Shown: positions 11,991 to 23,865 of the stretch, in pieces
How positions within the stretch are numbered: the stretch's first letter is position 1
Layout: each line of letters starts with the position of its first letter
Assembly (NCBI GenBank): GCA_032191485.1
Contig: JAVDOI010000020.1
Coordinates: 1 to 64,000 of the forward strand
DNA: 64,000 bases
Direction of reading: 5' to 3'
From: Leptoclinus maculatus
Lineage: Eukaryota > Chordata > Actinopteri > Perciformes > Stichaeidae
Program-made: the position numbers and the translations under genes
Notes under the pieces: generated by a model
Database searches by the model: none
Seen by the model: only the letters and a program-made list of their open reading frames with translations
What the model was told of the DNA's origin: nothing

Positions 11991-14900
11991 TCAATTCACA
12001 GTGTGATTCAGTAGTTAGATTACTTTTTTGTCATTCTTTGTGTAGTGAACTACTGAAACTACAAACAATGTTAGGCCATAAGAGGAAAGGCATATTTTTT
12101 TTTGACCAGCCCTCCCCTCTTGTTCTATTGATGCATTCATCAGGCAGCCACCACCACACACTTGACCTTTCACCTTTGTGTTGTGCCTGCATGTATAAAG
12201 GGCTCACACAGAGACAGCGTCGTCATCTTCAGTAAGTCGAATAATGTTTTAGTTGTTGAGATCTTCTGACGAGTAAGACAAGAGGCCCATTGTTTTAGAC
12301 TCAGGTCGGCCCAACAGTCCAACAAAGTGCAAGTTTAAAACAATTTGCTTGGGTATGATTTTTTTTGCGGGGGGGGGGTTACGATGTGAACAACTTTTTT
12401 TTATAATGTCATATCACATGCACATGTTTTTTACAAAGTAAGTTTTCTTCGTAGCTTTAGTTAACCACACTGTATTTCTCCGTCGGGTAGCTTGCTGTAG
12501 TTTGACTTCTTCCAGTGGGAAGCAAAGCTTTGCTTTCAAAGTAGCTTCCACAACACTGATTCTTTTTGCAGTGTGGTCCATCATTTCTATCAGTAGTGGT
12601 AACTGACATGAGTAAGATAACCAACGAACCGCCACGTTAGCCAAACTTGCTTAAAGTGGTAAATCTATTACTCAGTAGTGCAGTAGTTCATCACGGTTAA
12701 AAGACTATTTATTGCTTCCAGTTTGACCAACTGTAGTTTGCCATAATTGTGTGCATACAGTTTACTTGTGCAATAAGTACTATTAGTGACGTTTTAGGCG
12801 CGTGCTTTTAGTTTTACCTTTCAAATAAAGCAGATTTGTTCTAACCAGGCCAGCCTACTGACTGCTTGTGTTTAATGTCACCATGTAAGATCACTACAAT
12901 CATAACCTATGGAAATGTTGGCCAAACCTATGAAAACAAGACTCAAGTTGTATTAATAAACCACAATTATACAAGGTCTCTGGGTGCTATTTAAGGGCAG
13001 CCATTGTGCAAAATAGCAGCTTTATGTGCGTTCTTGTGTCATTAAATGGACACACTTTAAATGTCACTAAACTGTTGCCTGGCATCTTGTAATGCATGAG
13101 ATGAGCTGTAATAGAGCATAGTTATGATCACTGTGGCAACAGTCACAGTCACATCAAAGATCTGAAGAGCGCATACATCATCACGTCTTTGTATGTTTAC
13201 AGTTCATCACCCTGTGTGATAATCGCTGCCTCTCAGGAAGAGAGGGAGGACTCTCAGGGCCCTCTCATCATATTCTTAGCATGTAGATTAGAGACGCTTT
13301 GATCCATCTAATAAGCCCTCCTCTGGCCCAGGCTTGGAGCTCCATCTGATGCACGGATGCTGCCGTCTTCATCCCTTTCCGCGTCTCTCCACAGCCCCAA
13401 GCCGATAAGCATCAGTGGCACGACCCAATTCAACACTGTTCCTTTCTTGTGCTGTCTCTTTAGCTCCCTCTTTTTTCTTTTCCGGCTGTTTCTCACTATC
13501 GATTTGTCTTTTCCTGTCTCCCTTTCTGTTTCTCCTTCGGTGTCTGCGAGTGTCTCTCCAACTGTCTCTTTTCATCAAGTGCGCCACTTGAACAGGACTT
13601 TTCTAACTTCTTATCCAGTGACTGCTCGAACTCTCCATCCGTCTTCTTCGCCCCAGCCCATTTCTCATCTTCCACCTCATCCTCTAGGATGTGGTGTGCT
13701 AACTTAATCCAAATTGACTGACAGTGAAACATGATCAAACATGTCACTACACACGGGTTTAAATTTGCGTGTGCTTGATGCAGCTTTACGTCGTACGTTC
13801 GTTTGCTCTTTAAGCCAGTGGGGGTGCAGGATGAAGATTAAAGCTGTCTAACCGTAACCTTGAGGAATCAGCAGCAGCAGCCCAAATCACTCAGAGCACC
13901 AGTGGCTGCTGTGAAAGATCGACAAATGTGGCTGAGGGAATGTGAGGCTCTGGAAGCCGTTTGATTTCAGTAAATGTGTTGATACCCCCACAACAAACTC
14001 AGTAAGCAGAGCTTCTAAACCAATCATTATGACGAATGGACTCTGAGATGGTAGGCCGGAGATATGGAGAAAGGTAGTGAAGTGGAAAAGGAACTGGAGA
14101 TGCTTTTCCACAAGTCAAAGGAACATTGGATATTCTGAGCTCAAAAATCATACAGACGGGGGAAATCTGATGAAGAGTTATATTTCTGAGCCTCTTCTGT
14201 TCCCTCCAGGTTGAGGGTTCATAGCGGGAACCTCTGCCTTAAGGCCTCGCTATGCTTCAAACCAACTAGGTCGTGTGACAGTTGTCAGACCACAGCTGAA
14301 AGAGAAGTGTTGAAACCTATTACTAATGGCCAAGCTTGAAAGCGGGCTCCAAAAGACGTCTGAAGACATGGACTTTGACAGCCTTTGGGGTATAGCCAGG
14401 AGGCCATCACTGCCGGCTGTTAGACGACGCTTCGTTTGAAGCATGAATGCAGCGCAGTTGGCTGCTCGGAGTGGGCCGGTTGCTTGACCCCCCCGGGAGT
14501 GCTGCTTGCCCTGAGTGTACCTGAGAGTACCTTGCTTTATAGTTAGATACTGAGGCCCTTAGAACCTCTCCTTGTTCAAGGGGTTGCTTTGTATGACGTG
14601 TTGTCCAACCACACCTTCAGGCAAAAGCGTTCAAACCACCATCAAACACGGGGTGAAAAAAGGGGCAAGACGAACTGATCGTTTAGATGTAAAGAATGCA
14701 AAAAGAGAGCTTGAGAGAGAAGTTCAAACCCCGGTTACTGTCACACCTCAGCACGCCCTCATTGGAAAGGAATCTCAGATGCTGTAAGATGATCAAGTAC
14801 TTTGTTTAAAGCATACCGAGGCTTTTAAGACCTCTCCTTGTCCAATTTACTGCCTTCTTGACAGTTCACACTTCCCCACCTTGCTCCGTCCTTTATGTAA

Positions 14901-15610
14901 ACCCTCATACTTACTACTAGCTGTCACCAGTGCTCTCGCTCTTCACTTTGTCCCCCTGTTCTCACTTCCCTCTCCCCACCCGCTGTGACTCTGCCGTGAC
15001 CTATCAAGCTCCTTCAGCTGGAGCCGGGGAGGTTTCTCAACGGAACAGCTGAAAACGAAGCTGGAGAAGTGGGGGTGCATCTGCTGAGCATGTGTCATGT
15101 TGGAATGAGACTTTTAATGATGTGGGAACGAATGGTCTTGAATTCACAATGGGTTGTTTTGTTTGTAAGATAGAAGAGTGACTACAGATAACAACTGGAT
15201 TCTCTCACTTAATCCCACTTGATGGTTATGTTGTAATGTAGGAAATGGTTTCTCTACACGCAGACTTTGATAAAAAGAGGGGACTTTTTGTTACGCTACA
15301 TTTAGTTTTGACGTTTAGTCATTGGAACTCCTATTTCCTTTCACAACACTGAAACTTGGGGCCTCATTTCTCAAAGTGTGTGAAGAGGAAGTTCTGAATC
15401 GCTGTATATGAACAAGACAGTTTGTGTTAACAGTGCACAATGATCAAAGATTGATCTACATCAGTCTCTGCCTGAGCAACCAAACTAAAGCGATTCTGCC
15501 CTAGATATCTCTATTTTAATGCCACTGCCATGGCTTTGCACAACATCTGGGTTTAAGTACAATATGAGTAATGTTAAGGAAGAAATGTGGTTATGGCTGT
15601 TAGACTAAAG

Positions 15611-15923
15611 TTAAAAGAATACTCCACCTGCAAAATGAGCTTTTGTTACTCACCGCGTTACCTTGAATACTAGGGGAACCGGGGAACGGAGAAAGTAGGC
15701 CTTTGAACTAAATGGGGTCGAGGTTTATCGACACCATGTTTAAATAAAAAGTACTGTGAATAAAATGTAATGTTAACCCCTATTTACTTCAATTCATCAA
15801 GAAGAATCTGTTCATGAATTCTCCTTCCATGTGAGAAAAACTATGTTTTTTTCAGTAATTGAAGGTAACGCGGTGAATAACGGATATACAAATGGTCTTC
15901 ATGTGGGTCAGGTGTTTCTTTAA
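15611..15923. mobile_element. Foldback MITE-like element with about 60-bp terminal inverted repeats
   Basis: The left arm contains TTACTCACCGCGTTACCTTG and the right arm contains TTGAAGGTAACGCGGTGAAT, which are near-perfect reverse complements. Inverted similarity continues outward to the ends: TTAAAAGAATACTCCACCTG on the left against CAGGTGTTTCTTTAA on the right. The interior is about 180 bp of AT-rich sequence without coding capacity. This is the layout of a short non-autonomous DNA element or SINE-like foldback repeat. The superfamily and target-site duplication are not clear. Confidence 0.7.
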
Positions 15924-17167
15924 GGTACAGTTAGGGTTAGGCAACTCAAACAGTTAAAGTCAAGGGCGCCTCTTAGACCAACCTTTCTAACAGTGAGGTT
16001 GATGCTAATGAGGTTCAGCTAAACCAAAATGTTTGGACACAAGTAGCACAGAACCACCTCTCATTCATAGATGATGAAATAGTGACTTCACGGAGCTGCA
16101 GAATAACATTTCAGTTTAAGAGGAATCATTTCCTTTTTTATTTCAGAGCACAGAAGCTGCTGCATCACCCAGTGTAACACTGGGTAAAGGGTTAAGATGT
16201 CTTCAGGCGCCATAGGTGTCAATCTTTCCGTTTTGCAGACATGATTGACAGCAGTAGCTCATTGGAGGTTAAACATCTCCAATTTGGGAATTGGTTTACC
16301 TACGATTACACTCGTCTACAGGATTTAAAGTGACAAGACGGCGGCTGCTGAGCACTGACAGAACACACAGTGTGTGGACCGGACGGCTCACATGCTCGTA
16401 GTGGCATCAAACACACCACCCCGCCGAGCTCCTAGCATGTTAGCACTGTATGTCTCTTTGATACTGTCGTAGGAATAGCTGGCATGCAGTGTCACTTCAC
16501 ATCATGCTGACTGACACGCAGTCCCACTCTGCCTCTTTCTCAGTGGAGACAAGTGTAATGATTTCATGTGTTTCAGACTCTTGTCAGCTGTGGTGCAGCA
16601 GTACCCTGATTGTGGAAAACAAGCACAGATGCTTCTGGTCAAGTCTAACATTGCATTAGCATTGGACCAGTCTTACCTGACAATGTATAATTGCATTGCC
16701 AATGTATCTTTTTGCAGACACAAAAGGGCTCTGTGGAACGTGGAAACAAAGTCTTTTTCCTCTTCACCTTGTTTTCTTGCTAGTGGGATTGCACAACTTT
16801 CTTTGGCTCAGTATTGTTTTGCATAACTGCTGTTACTCAATCAGCAACAAAACATCGGACTTTTAATTTCATCATTATCTCTGCCAGGAGAGCCATGCGT
16901 CTGTGAGTGAGTGTGCACCTCTGTGTCTGTCCTCATCACTCACTACTCTAAACCGGCCCCCCGGTGCCCAGGACACAGTGGAGCACAAACACTTTGCTCC
17001 CTATTATTGTTTCCGGCGGTGTGTTTGGCTAATCGCTAACAGTACACAGCCGGCTGTACCTCGCCGCCACACTGCTTGGTGAATTTCATTTTGTTTTTGG
17101 CAAGATGATACGACTTTGCACAGATGTCCTGCATTCATCGCTGTGTGTTTTACGATGCCTTATTACA

Positions 17168-17176
17168 CCCCCCCCC

Positions 17177-17236
<60 letters not shown>

Positions 17237-17257
17237 AACACACACACATAAACACAC
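17168..17257. repeat. Poly-C plus (CA)n microsatellite
   Basis: A run of about 12 C is followed by about 43 bp of perfect CA repeat and then an interrupted CA tail (AAACACACAC units). Open frames on either strand here are runs of His/Thr or Val/Cys from the dinucleotide and are not genes. Confidence 0.97.
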
Positions 17258-18875
17258 CTTTCTAGTTCAAATGATTTCATCTAGTCTGCAGTATTATGTC
17301 CACATTAAATAACAGCGTCAGATCATAGAGTATCAAAAAGTGATGATGCCAAGATTGTTTTCTTGCCTAAAGGAGTTCTTTTCTGCTGCACAGTTAGCTG
17401 CTCACTGAACGAGCAATCAGCTTGCACGCAGGTTTCAATCAAGATTTATAAGGCAGCACGTGATCTGGGTCTGTTTTATGAATCTCAATCATTGTGGAGC
17501 CTCATTTCCACTCCCACAGCTATAAATGGATGTAGAAACGCCCTCAAACGTTTGCATATTGATATTTATATACTCATATCGCTCCACCACGTGGCATCGG
17601 CAAAGTTCCCCACCGGTGCCAGAGAATCTGTCTTCATGCACAGCTGTGGCTGTTTAGCGTCATCATCACTGCAGTAAATTCTCAATCATCATTATAATTA
17701 AACGTCAGAAGGATGATCAATGGTTCATTTTCAGCCTGCAAAAATCTCACAATCAGTGAAATTGACAAATGTTACCCGTCTCTCAACTCCTTCAATCTCC
17801 TCCTCATCATCACCCACAGCTATCTCAGCTAAAACCGCCTGTACGCTGGTCTGAAGTCTGCAAGAGGTGCACACTGTTCCTCCATCAATACCAGTGTATG
17901 TGTGGTGAACAGGTGTACACATCGTTTACACATCTGGCCCCTGGTGTAAAGTAGAGGCTAATATCTCCCCTGTTATTATATTATTGAGCATATATTTAAC
18001 AAGGAATCTCAGTACAAGGATGCCAAATATGTCATATTCTCTATTCAGAAGCAGTATTGCCGTTGAAGTGTTGGCCCACTAAAGAACACTCTGATGCTCT
18101 ATTTTTCCACTGTACAATTTCTCACTTGATACAAATTTTGGTCACAATTCATTACAAAACAAATTTCAGAGATCCTGAAACAGGTTGAGGTCATTGGATT
18201 CAAGTGACACCCAGAGATGGATGAACTCATTTCAGCTGCAAATATGAACTCACAGGGTCCGAATAGTAAAACCTTCATACGTTGGGTCTCATGAACACCA
18301 CAGACACTGAAGGGACCATTCATTGTGCTATGTTTCAAACTGATGAACATGTTTTCTATATGAAAAAAGACTGTTAAGAACATATATTTTGGCCATCATG
18401 TGCCTCAGAAAATGAATTGGTTACTATCTTGATATTAGTTTGATTCATATATATATTATATATTTTTTTCAAGCAAAAATACCAGATTCTAAATTTGTGA
18501 TATTTGCAGCTTTTCCCATTGATCAAGTTGTATAACTTTGGGACTGTTACTTGGACAAATCAAGCTATTGACATCGCCTTGGGCTCTGACACATTGTGAT
18601 GGGTATTGTTTCACATCTTTTGATATTTTGCTAAAAGTAAATCAAATAATTGAGGAAGCCATCGGCAGATTAGTCAATATATGACAAAAGAATGTAGTTG
18701 CAGTCCTAATCAGAATGTGGTTTGAACATGTATTGTATATCTCAGCTGTAAGTGAACTGCCTTTGGGCGACTTGTAGACCGTGTTACCTGCTGGCTGAAC
18801 ACTCTGCTCTGTGATTCTTGAAGCAAAGTGTTCCTGCTGCTATGATCTGATCCCATCTCTCTTCTTGACCCATAG

Positions 18876-18952
18876 GAGGAGCACCCAGTCAGAGGGGAAA
18901 TAGCGCTCTCATCCAATGACCTCCAGCTGGTGCTACAAGTGGAACGTAATCA
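18876..18952 (+). CDS. ADAM metalloprotease prodomain, internal exon A (77 nt)
   Basis: The acceptor CCCATAG precedes the exon and the donor GTGAGTA follows it. Translation in phase 0 begins EEHPVRGEIALSSNDLQLVL and continues QVERN, with two bases (CA) left over. The family hallmark is the HP...L.L...LVL.VERN pattern of ADAM12/33 prodomains (compare INLERN in human ADAM12 and LELEKNH in ADAM33). The two leftover bases join the first C of the exon at 46242 to give His, so the sequence continues VERN-H-ELLGPDF, which supports both exons. The preceding signal-peptide exon(s) were not found. In this family the prodomain keeps the zinc protease latent during secretion and is removed by furin-like cleavage. 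Confidence 0.85.
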
Positions 18953-19984
18953 GTGAGTACTCCTTCTCTCGTACCCGCCTGTAATAACCTGTCCTCTACC
19001 TGAGCAGAAGAATTCATTGGGAGACAGAGAATGTAGAGTGAGGAAGCTCTGCCTCTTCTCCCTCAGCTCTGTCGTGGAGTTGACGGAATGTTTCCACGGT
19101 GTTGAAAGCGTGTTAGAGATCGAATGGACGGCCGCAGCAGTGATCACAGCAGACGGTCGCACAATAACCAGGAAGCAACAAGGGTTGAGCTCCTATTGGA
19201 AAGAGCATGTGTGACGTAGGAAGCACTGACGCTGAAATAGAAAGCTAATGTTCCATTCAACCCAGTCATGCTCGTCCCTGACCGGTTTAGTTCTCAACCG
19301 ACGGGATTGGAGGCTTTTCATATGTGCCTCTAGAGAGATAAATACGACGTGGCTCTTGACTCCTTTGTAACGAGGGTAGGGAATGTGTGAGTGACACGCC
19401 TCGGGGCGCAGAGAGGAGCTAATCAGAACAAGCGGTGAGTTCCACAGAGGGAGCGAGGGAACAGGGTTCAAGGCCAGCAGAGGTTATGATGTTCCTGTGA
19501 TAACATCAAGCCGGAGACGTGCCCAGACTCCCAAGAGAGAGCCCGGAGGTGGAGAGAACGTGTCTGAACAGCTCCCCTGTGTTCGTTCGAGTGGAGATAC
19601 CTGACCAAACAGAACCTCATCACACCGGGCATGTGAGCATTTCATTTAGGAATCCTAGTGAGAATAATTAAGTGTAGAATTGTATGTCTTGTGAGGAGCG
19701 CAGCCTAGAATCTAAATGGACTCCCTCGTATGTTTTGCTTTGGCTCTAGAGAGATGTAACACTAAAGGAGGAATGATCAAAACCTAACAACGTGTTTCTA
19801 AATCATGTGATGTTAGATTTGTTTCTAAAAATGGGAGTCAATATATTGAAACCAAACAGAATATTAGATACAGTATCGCTGCACTATATACAGACAGATA
19901 ACAGCACTTTGTTATTTGACCATCTTGGATTAGAGCCGTCGCCATGTGATGAACATTATCATATATGGAATGCAGAGGAGTGAC

Positions 19985-20315
19985 GTATACGACTCTGGTA
20001 GCGGCAGTGACCTGTCAATCACCGTGTAGCCCCGCCCTAAAGCATCCCCTGCTTTATGGTCTGTTTGACTCTAAATGGACCATCATTTACTAAATGAACA
20101 TCATGCTGTATTGAAGAAGACTTGAAACTAGAGATTGAGACCATAAACTCATGTTTACAATGTTTACTGAGGTAATAAATCAAGAGAGAAGTAGAGTCAT
20201 TTTCTCATAGACTTCTATAGAACCAGAGGAGTCGCCCCCTGGTGGACACTAGAGAGAATGCAGGTTAAAGACACTTCAGCATCGGCTTCACTCAGCAGAA
20301 CTAGAGGTTGCTGTC
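19985..20315 (+). repeat. Interspersed repeat family 'MTT', long copy A
   Basis: This copy runs from about GACCTGTCAATCACCGTGTA through TGCTTTATGGTCTGTTTGAC and CATGTTTACAATGTTTACTG to GAGTCGCCCCCTGGTGGACA and ends near AGAACTAGAGGTTGC. It is almost identical base for base to the copy at 31799-32057, differing mainly in a few substitutions and a short indel near the 3' end, which implies recent amplification of both. It has no coding capacity. I recognise it as a common teleost repeat but cannot name the class. Confidence 0.85.
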
Positions 20316-21564
20316 AGGTTTCGCTGTTGGTTTGTTTTGAGTCAAAGGCAACGTACTGGATGCATAGGATTTCAGTTGCTTGGAAACAGATTGATGACTT
20401 GGAGCGAGAGGAGACAAATGGAGGGACGGACACGGACAGTTAGGTAAGGTGCACAGAAAAACAAGAAGCCCTGAGACAATGGTGGCACACATGGAGCAGA
20501 CAGGCAGTGATGAATGAACTGGTGACAGTCCACTGAGTCTGGAACAGACAGCCACGCTGTAACCAGCCAGTTGGCTCAGACTGGACTTATTTTAAACCAG
20601 CAGTCCCAGTGAAGTTTGGTCTGCACCAGAGAATGTAGGTCAGAGGAAGAGTTACTGGGAACGCTACTGGAAACTGAGTTTATTTTATCTTCCAGTGAGA
20701 CAGGACTGGAACACGGCCAGGATGTTTGAAGGCCAACATCATTACTTTCACACTCATGAAAGCAGCAACAACTATATGTGGTTGTAATGAAACGAGATGG
20801 ATGTTAACAAAGATTAAAACGAGAAACAAGTTTATTACAACAAAGCATGTCGTTAAAAAGACAAAACATATTCTTATAATGATGTTACAAATATAAATAA
20901 ACACTTGTTATGTTGCATTATTGCATTATTATGGCTTTTCATTATTATAATAAACAATATACAAATCAAAGTGACTCATTAGGAGAACAAAATAGCTCAT
21001 AATATTCGTTATAACAAGGTAGGTTGTTATAAGGAGGAAAGTATCCTCTTATCTCAACAAAGTATCTTATTAGGGAGAAAGAAGGAAAACAATCCATATA
21101 AAGGGAAAACATTACAATATAAGGATAAAAGGATATTACAACAAAGCATCTCATTATAGCAGTACAAGTAAATAGTTCTAATATATATCATGTATGGTAA
21201 TATATCTCTGTATCTGTTATAAAGATAATACAGACTTCATGTCCCCTCAAGGACACAACATATTATTTTATTATTATAAAAAAGTGAGTGAATATCTCGT
21301 CAAAAGTCACTGAAGTCATATTGAGCTGAGTGGAGCGGCTGCTTCAGTAATGCCACACAGTTCACAGCGATATTCACGATGCTGCATTAAGAGTCAAGAG
21401 GAAGTTTGTGCCTCCAGCGTAATCTTCTGTGACTCCCTCTCTGAGAGGAAACAGGTGACTCGTATCTGAAGAGAGCTCTCACAAAGTGTGACTCCTTCAC
21501 TTCAAGTGCTTTAAACAGACACGAGGGAGGAGGAGGACAGATGGAAGGAGAATAGTTTGAACAC

Positions 21565-21565
<1 letters not shown>

Positions 21566-21640
<75 letters not shown>
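21566..21640. repeat. (GT)37 microsatellite
   Basis: A perfect 75-bp GT dinucleotide run, the longest pure microsatellite in the window. It is likely to be length-polymorphic. Confidence 0.98.
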
Positions 21641-21641
<1 letters not shown>

Positions 21642-22270
21642 AATGCCAGCTGACGTAAGGCCCGACATGCCTGTACTGGCTGAAGCACCCAGAGCAGACA
21701 GACGACATGTGATGTCTGTCTGCTGGTTCCAGTGATAACGACTAACACACTAAAACAATGAGAAAGATCAACTGTAACATTTCTCGGGTCAAGTACATTT
21801 ATTCATTTTGTATAATTCCACGACAAGCAAGCAACTAGTTGTTGTCACATGAACTCAGTATGTCGACATGTTTGATTGGCAGATGAAGGTTGAGATACCT
21901 GGGCTACCGATCCTGTCCCTGACGGGGTTACTGCTCATGTGTGAGGCAGCATCAGACTTGACTTTAACATGGCTTTATGATAAATACATTGATGTAGATG
22001 TATTGAATTTGTATTCATTATCAGAAACCACACACTTCAACACCATGCTGGCTGAAACAGCCTGCACTGCACAGTAGTGCACGCTGTAGTTTTGTGGGCT
22101 GTCATGTTTTAAAATCTGGATCAAGTTAATAATAGAATTGCGGTGATTATTGACGGTTTAAAATCGGCACGTTTGTGCAAGATGTGCCGTGTTCATCAGT
22201 GTCCATTCTCTCTCTAACCAATCAGCGCTCTGCAGTGGTTTGACCTTCGAGAGTCGCCTCGACCGAGGTG

Positions 22271-23865
22271 GTACCAAGAGAGTACCAAGAGAGTACCAAG
22301 AGAGTACCAAGAGAGTACCAAGACAGTACCAAGAGAGTACCAAGAGAGTACCAAGAGAGTACCAAGAGAGTACCAAGAGAGTACCAAGAGAGTACCAAGA
22401 CAGTACCAAGAGAGTACCAAGAGAGTACCAAGAGAGTACCAAGAGAGTACCAACAGAGTACCAAGACAGTACCAAGAGAGTACCAAGAGAGTACCAAGAG
22501 AGTACCAAGAGAGTACCAAGAGAGTACCAAGAGAGTACCAAGAGAGTACCAAGAGAGTACCAAGAGAGTACCAACAGAGTACCAAGACAGTACCAAGAGA
22601 GTACCAAGAGAGTACCAAGAGAGTACCAAGAGAGTACCAAGAGAGTACCAACAGAGTACCAAGAGAGTACCAAGAGAGTACCAACAGAGTACCAAGACAG
22701 TACCAAGAGAGTACCAAGAGAGTACCAAGAGAGTACCAAGAGAGTACCAACAGAGTACCAAGACAGTACCAAGAGAGTACCAAGAGAGTACCAAGAGAGT
22801 ACCAAGAGAGTACCAAGAGAGTACCAACAGAGTACCAACAGAGTACCAAGAGAGTACCAAGAGAGTACCAAGAGAGTACCAAGAGAGTACCAAGAGAGTA
22901 CCAAGAGAGTACCAACAGAGTACCAAGAGAGTACCAAGAGAGTACCAAGAGAGTACCAAGAGAGTACCAAGAGAGTACCAAGAGAGTACCAAGAGAGTAC
23001 CAAGACAGTACCAAGAGAGTACCAAGACAGTACCAAGACAGTACCAAGAGAGTACCAAGAGAGTACCAAGAGAGTACCAAGACAGTACCAAGAGAGTACC
23101 AAGAGAGTACCAAGAGAGTACCAAGACAGTACCAAGAGAGTACCAAGACAGTACCAAGAGAGTACCAAGACAGTACCAAGAGAGTACCAAGAGAGTACCA
23201 AGAGAGTACCAAGAGAGTACCAACAGAGTACCAAGACAGTACCAAGAGAGTACCAAGAGAGTACCAAGAGAGTACCAAGAGAGTACCAAGAGAGTACCAA
23301 CAGAGTACCAAGAGAGTACCAAGAGAGTACCAACAGAGTACCAAGACAGTACCAAGAGAGTACCAAGAGAGTACCAAGAGAGTACCAAGAGAGTACCAAC
23401 AGAGTACCAAGACAGTACCAAGAGAGTACCAAGAGAGTACCAAGAGAGTACCAAGAGAGTACCAAGAGAGTACCAACAGAGTACCAACAGAGTACCAAGA
23501 GAGTACCAAGAGAGTACCAAGAGAGTACCAAGAGAGTACCAAGAGAGTACCAAGAGAGTACCAACAGAGTACCAAGAGAGTACCAAGAGAGTACCAAGAG
23601 AGTACCAAGAGAGTACCAAGAGAGTACCAAGAGAGTACCAAGAGAGTACCAAGACAGTACCAAGAGAGTACCAAGACAGTACCAAGACAGTACCAAGAGA
23701 GTACCAAGAGAGTACCAAGAGAGTACCAAGACAGTACCAAGAGAGTACCAAGAGAGTACCAAGAGAGTACCAAGACAGTACCAAGAGAGTACCAAGACAG
23801 TACCAAGAGAGTACCAAGACAGTACCAAGAGAGTACCAAGAGAGTACCAAGAGAGTACCAAGAGA
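22271..23865. repeat. 11-bp minisatellite GTACCAAGAGA, about 145 copies
   Basis: The array is phase-locked: all units start at 22271 + 11n without an indel. Three unit types occur: the consensus GTACCAAGAGA, a GTACCAAGACA variant and a GTACCAACAGA variant. The first 23 units differ from the rest. Units 24-82 and 83-141 carry the same order of variant units, forming two 649-bp higher-order copies. No stop codon occurs in any of the six frames, because 11 is not a multiple of 3 and none of the unit's trinucleotides is a stop on either strand. Translations are an 11-residue repeat (ESTKRVPREYQ on plus, LVLSWYSLGTL on minus). The absence of ATG in the unit, the location inside an intron and the equal openness of both strands argue against coding. 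An A-rich tract (about 23866-23890) follows the array. Confidence 0.97.
22524..23821. repeat. 649-bp higher-order tandem duplication inside the 11-bp array
   Basis: Mapping each unit as consensus, C-variant (AACAGA) or B-variant (AAGACA) gives a barcode. All non-consensus units from 28 to 82 recur exactly 59 units later (C28/B29 to C87/B88, C35 to C94, C51/C52 to C110/C111, B67 to B126, B82 to B141). 59 units x 11 bp = 649 bp. Copy 1 is 22524-23172 and copy 2 is 23173-23821. The match is perfect at the unit-type level, pointing to one recent duplication by unequal exchange, or to an assembly artefact. Confidence 0.9.

Larger units (their letters stand above)
1..18875. other. Upstream intron (or 5' flank plus intron) of the ADAM gene
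   Basis: No coding exon is recognised in this stretch. Since 18876 begins with an acceptor AG and continues an ADAM prodomain, the sequence just before it must be intron. Whether the intron fills all 18.9 kb or an earlier exon is hidden here cannot be settled by eye. Supported contents are listed separately: SINE fragment, LINE tail, microsatellites, 49-bp satellite, L2-like LINE and foldback MITE. I see nothing to annotate in about 150-1950, 2250-3640, 3810-6170, 6700-8200, 8300-9120, 9170-10440, 11990-15610, 15925-17165 and 17260-18875 beyond ordinary AT-rich non-coding sequence and short chance open frames. Confidence 0.6.

Noticed and set aside
12160..12240. TATAAAGGGC followed by a CAGTAAGT-like donor as a promoter and first exon
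   Set aside because: No start codon, downstream acceptor or protein similarity supports it; the motifs alone occur often by chance.
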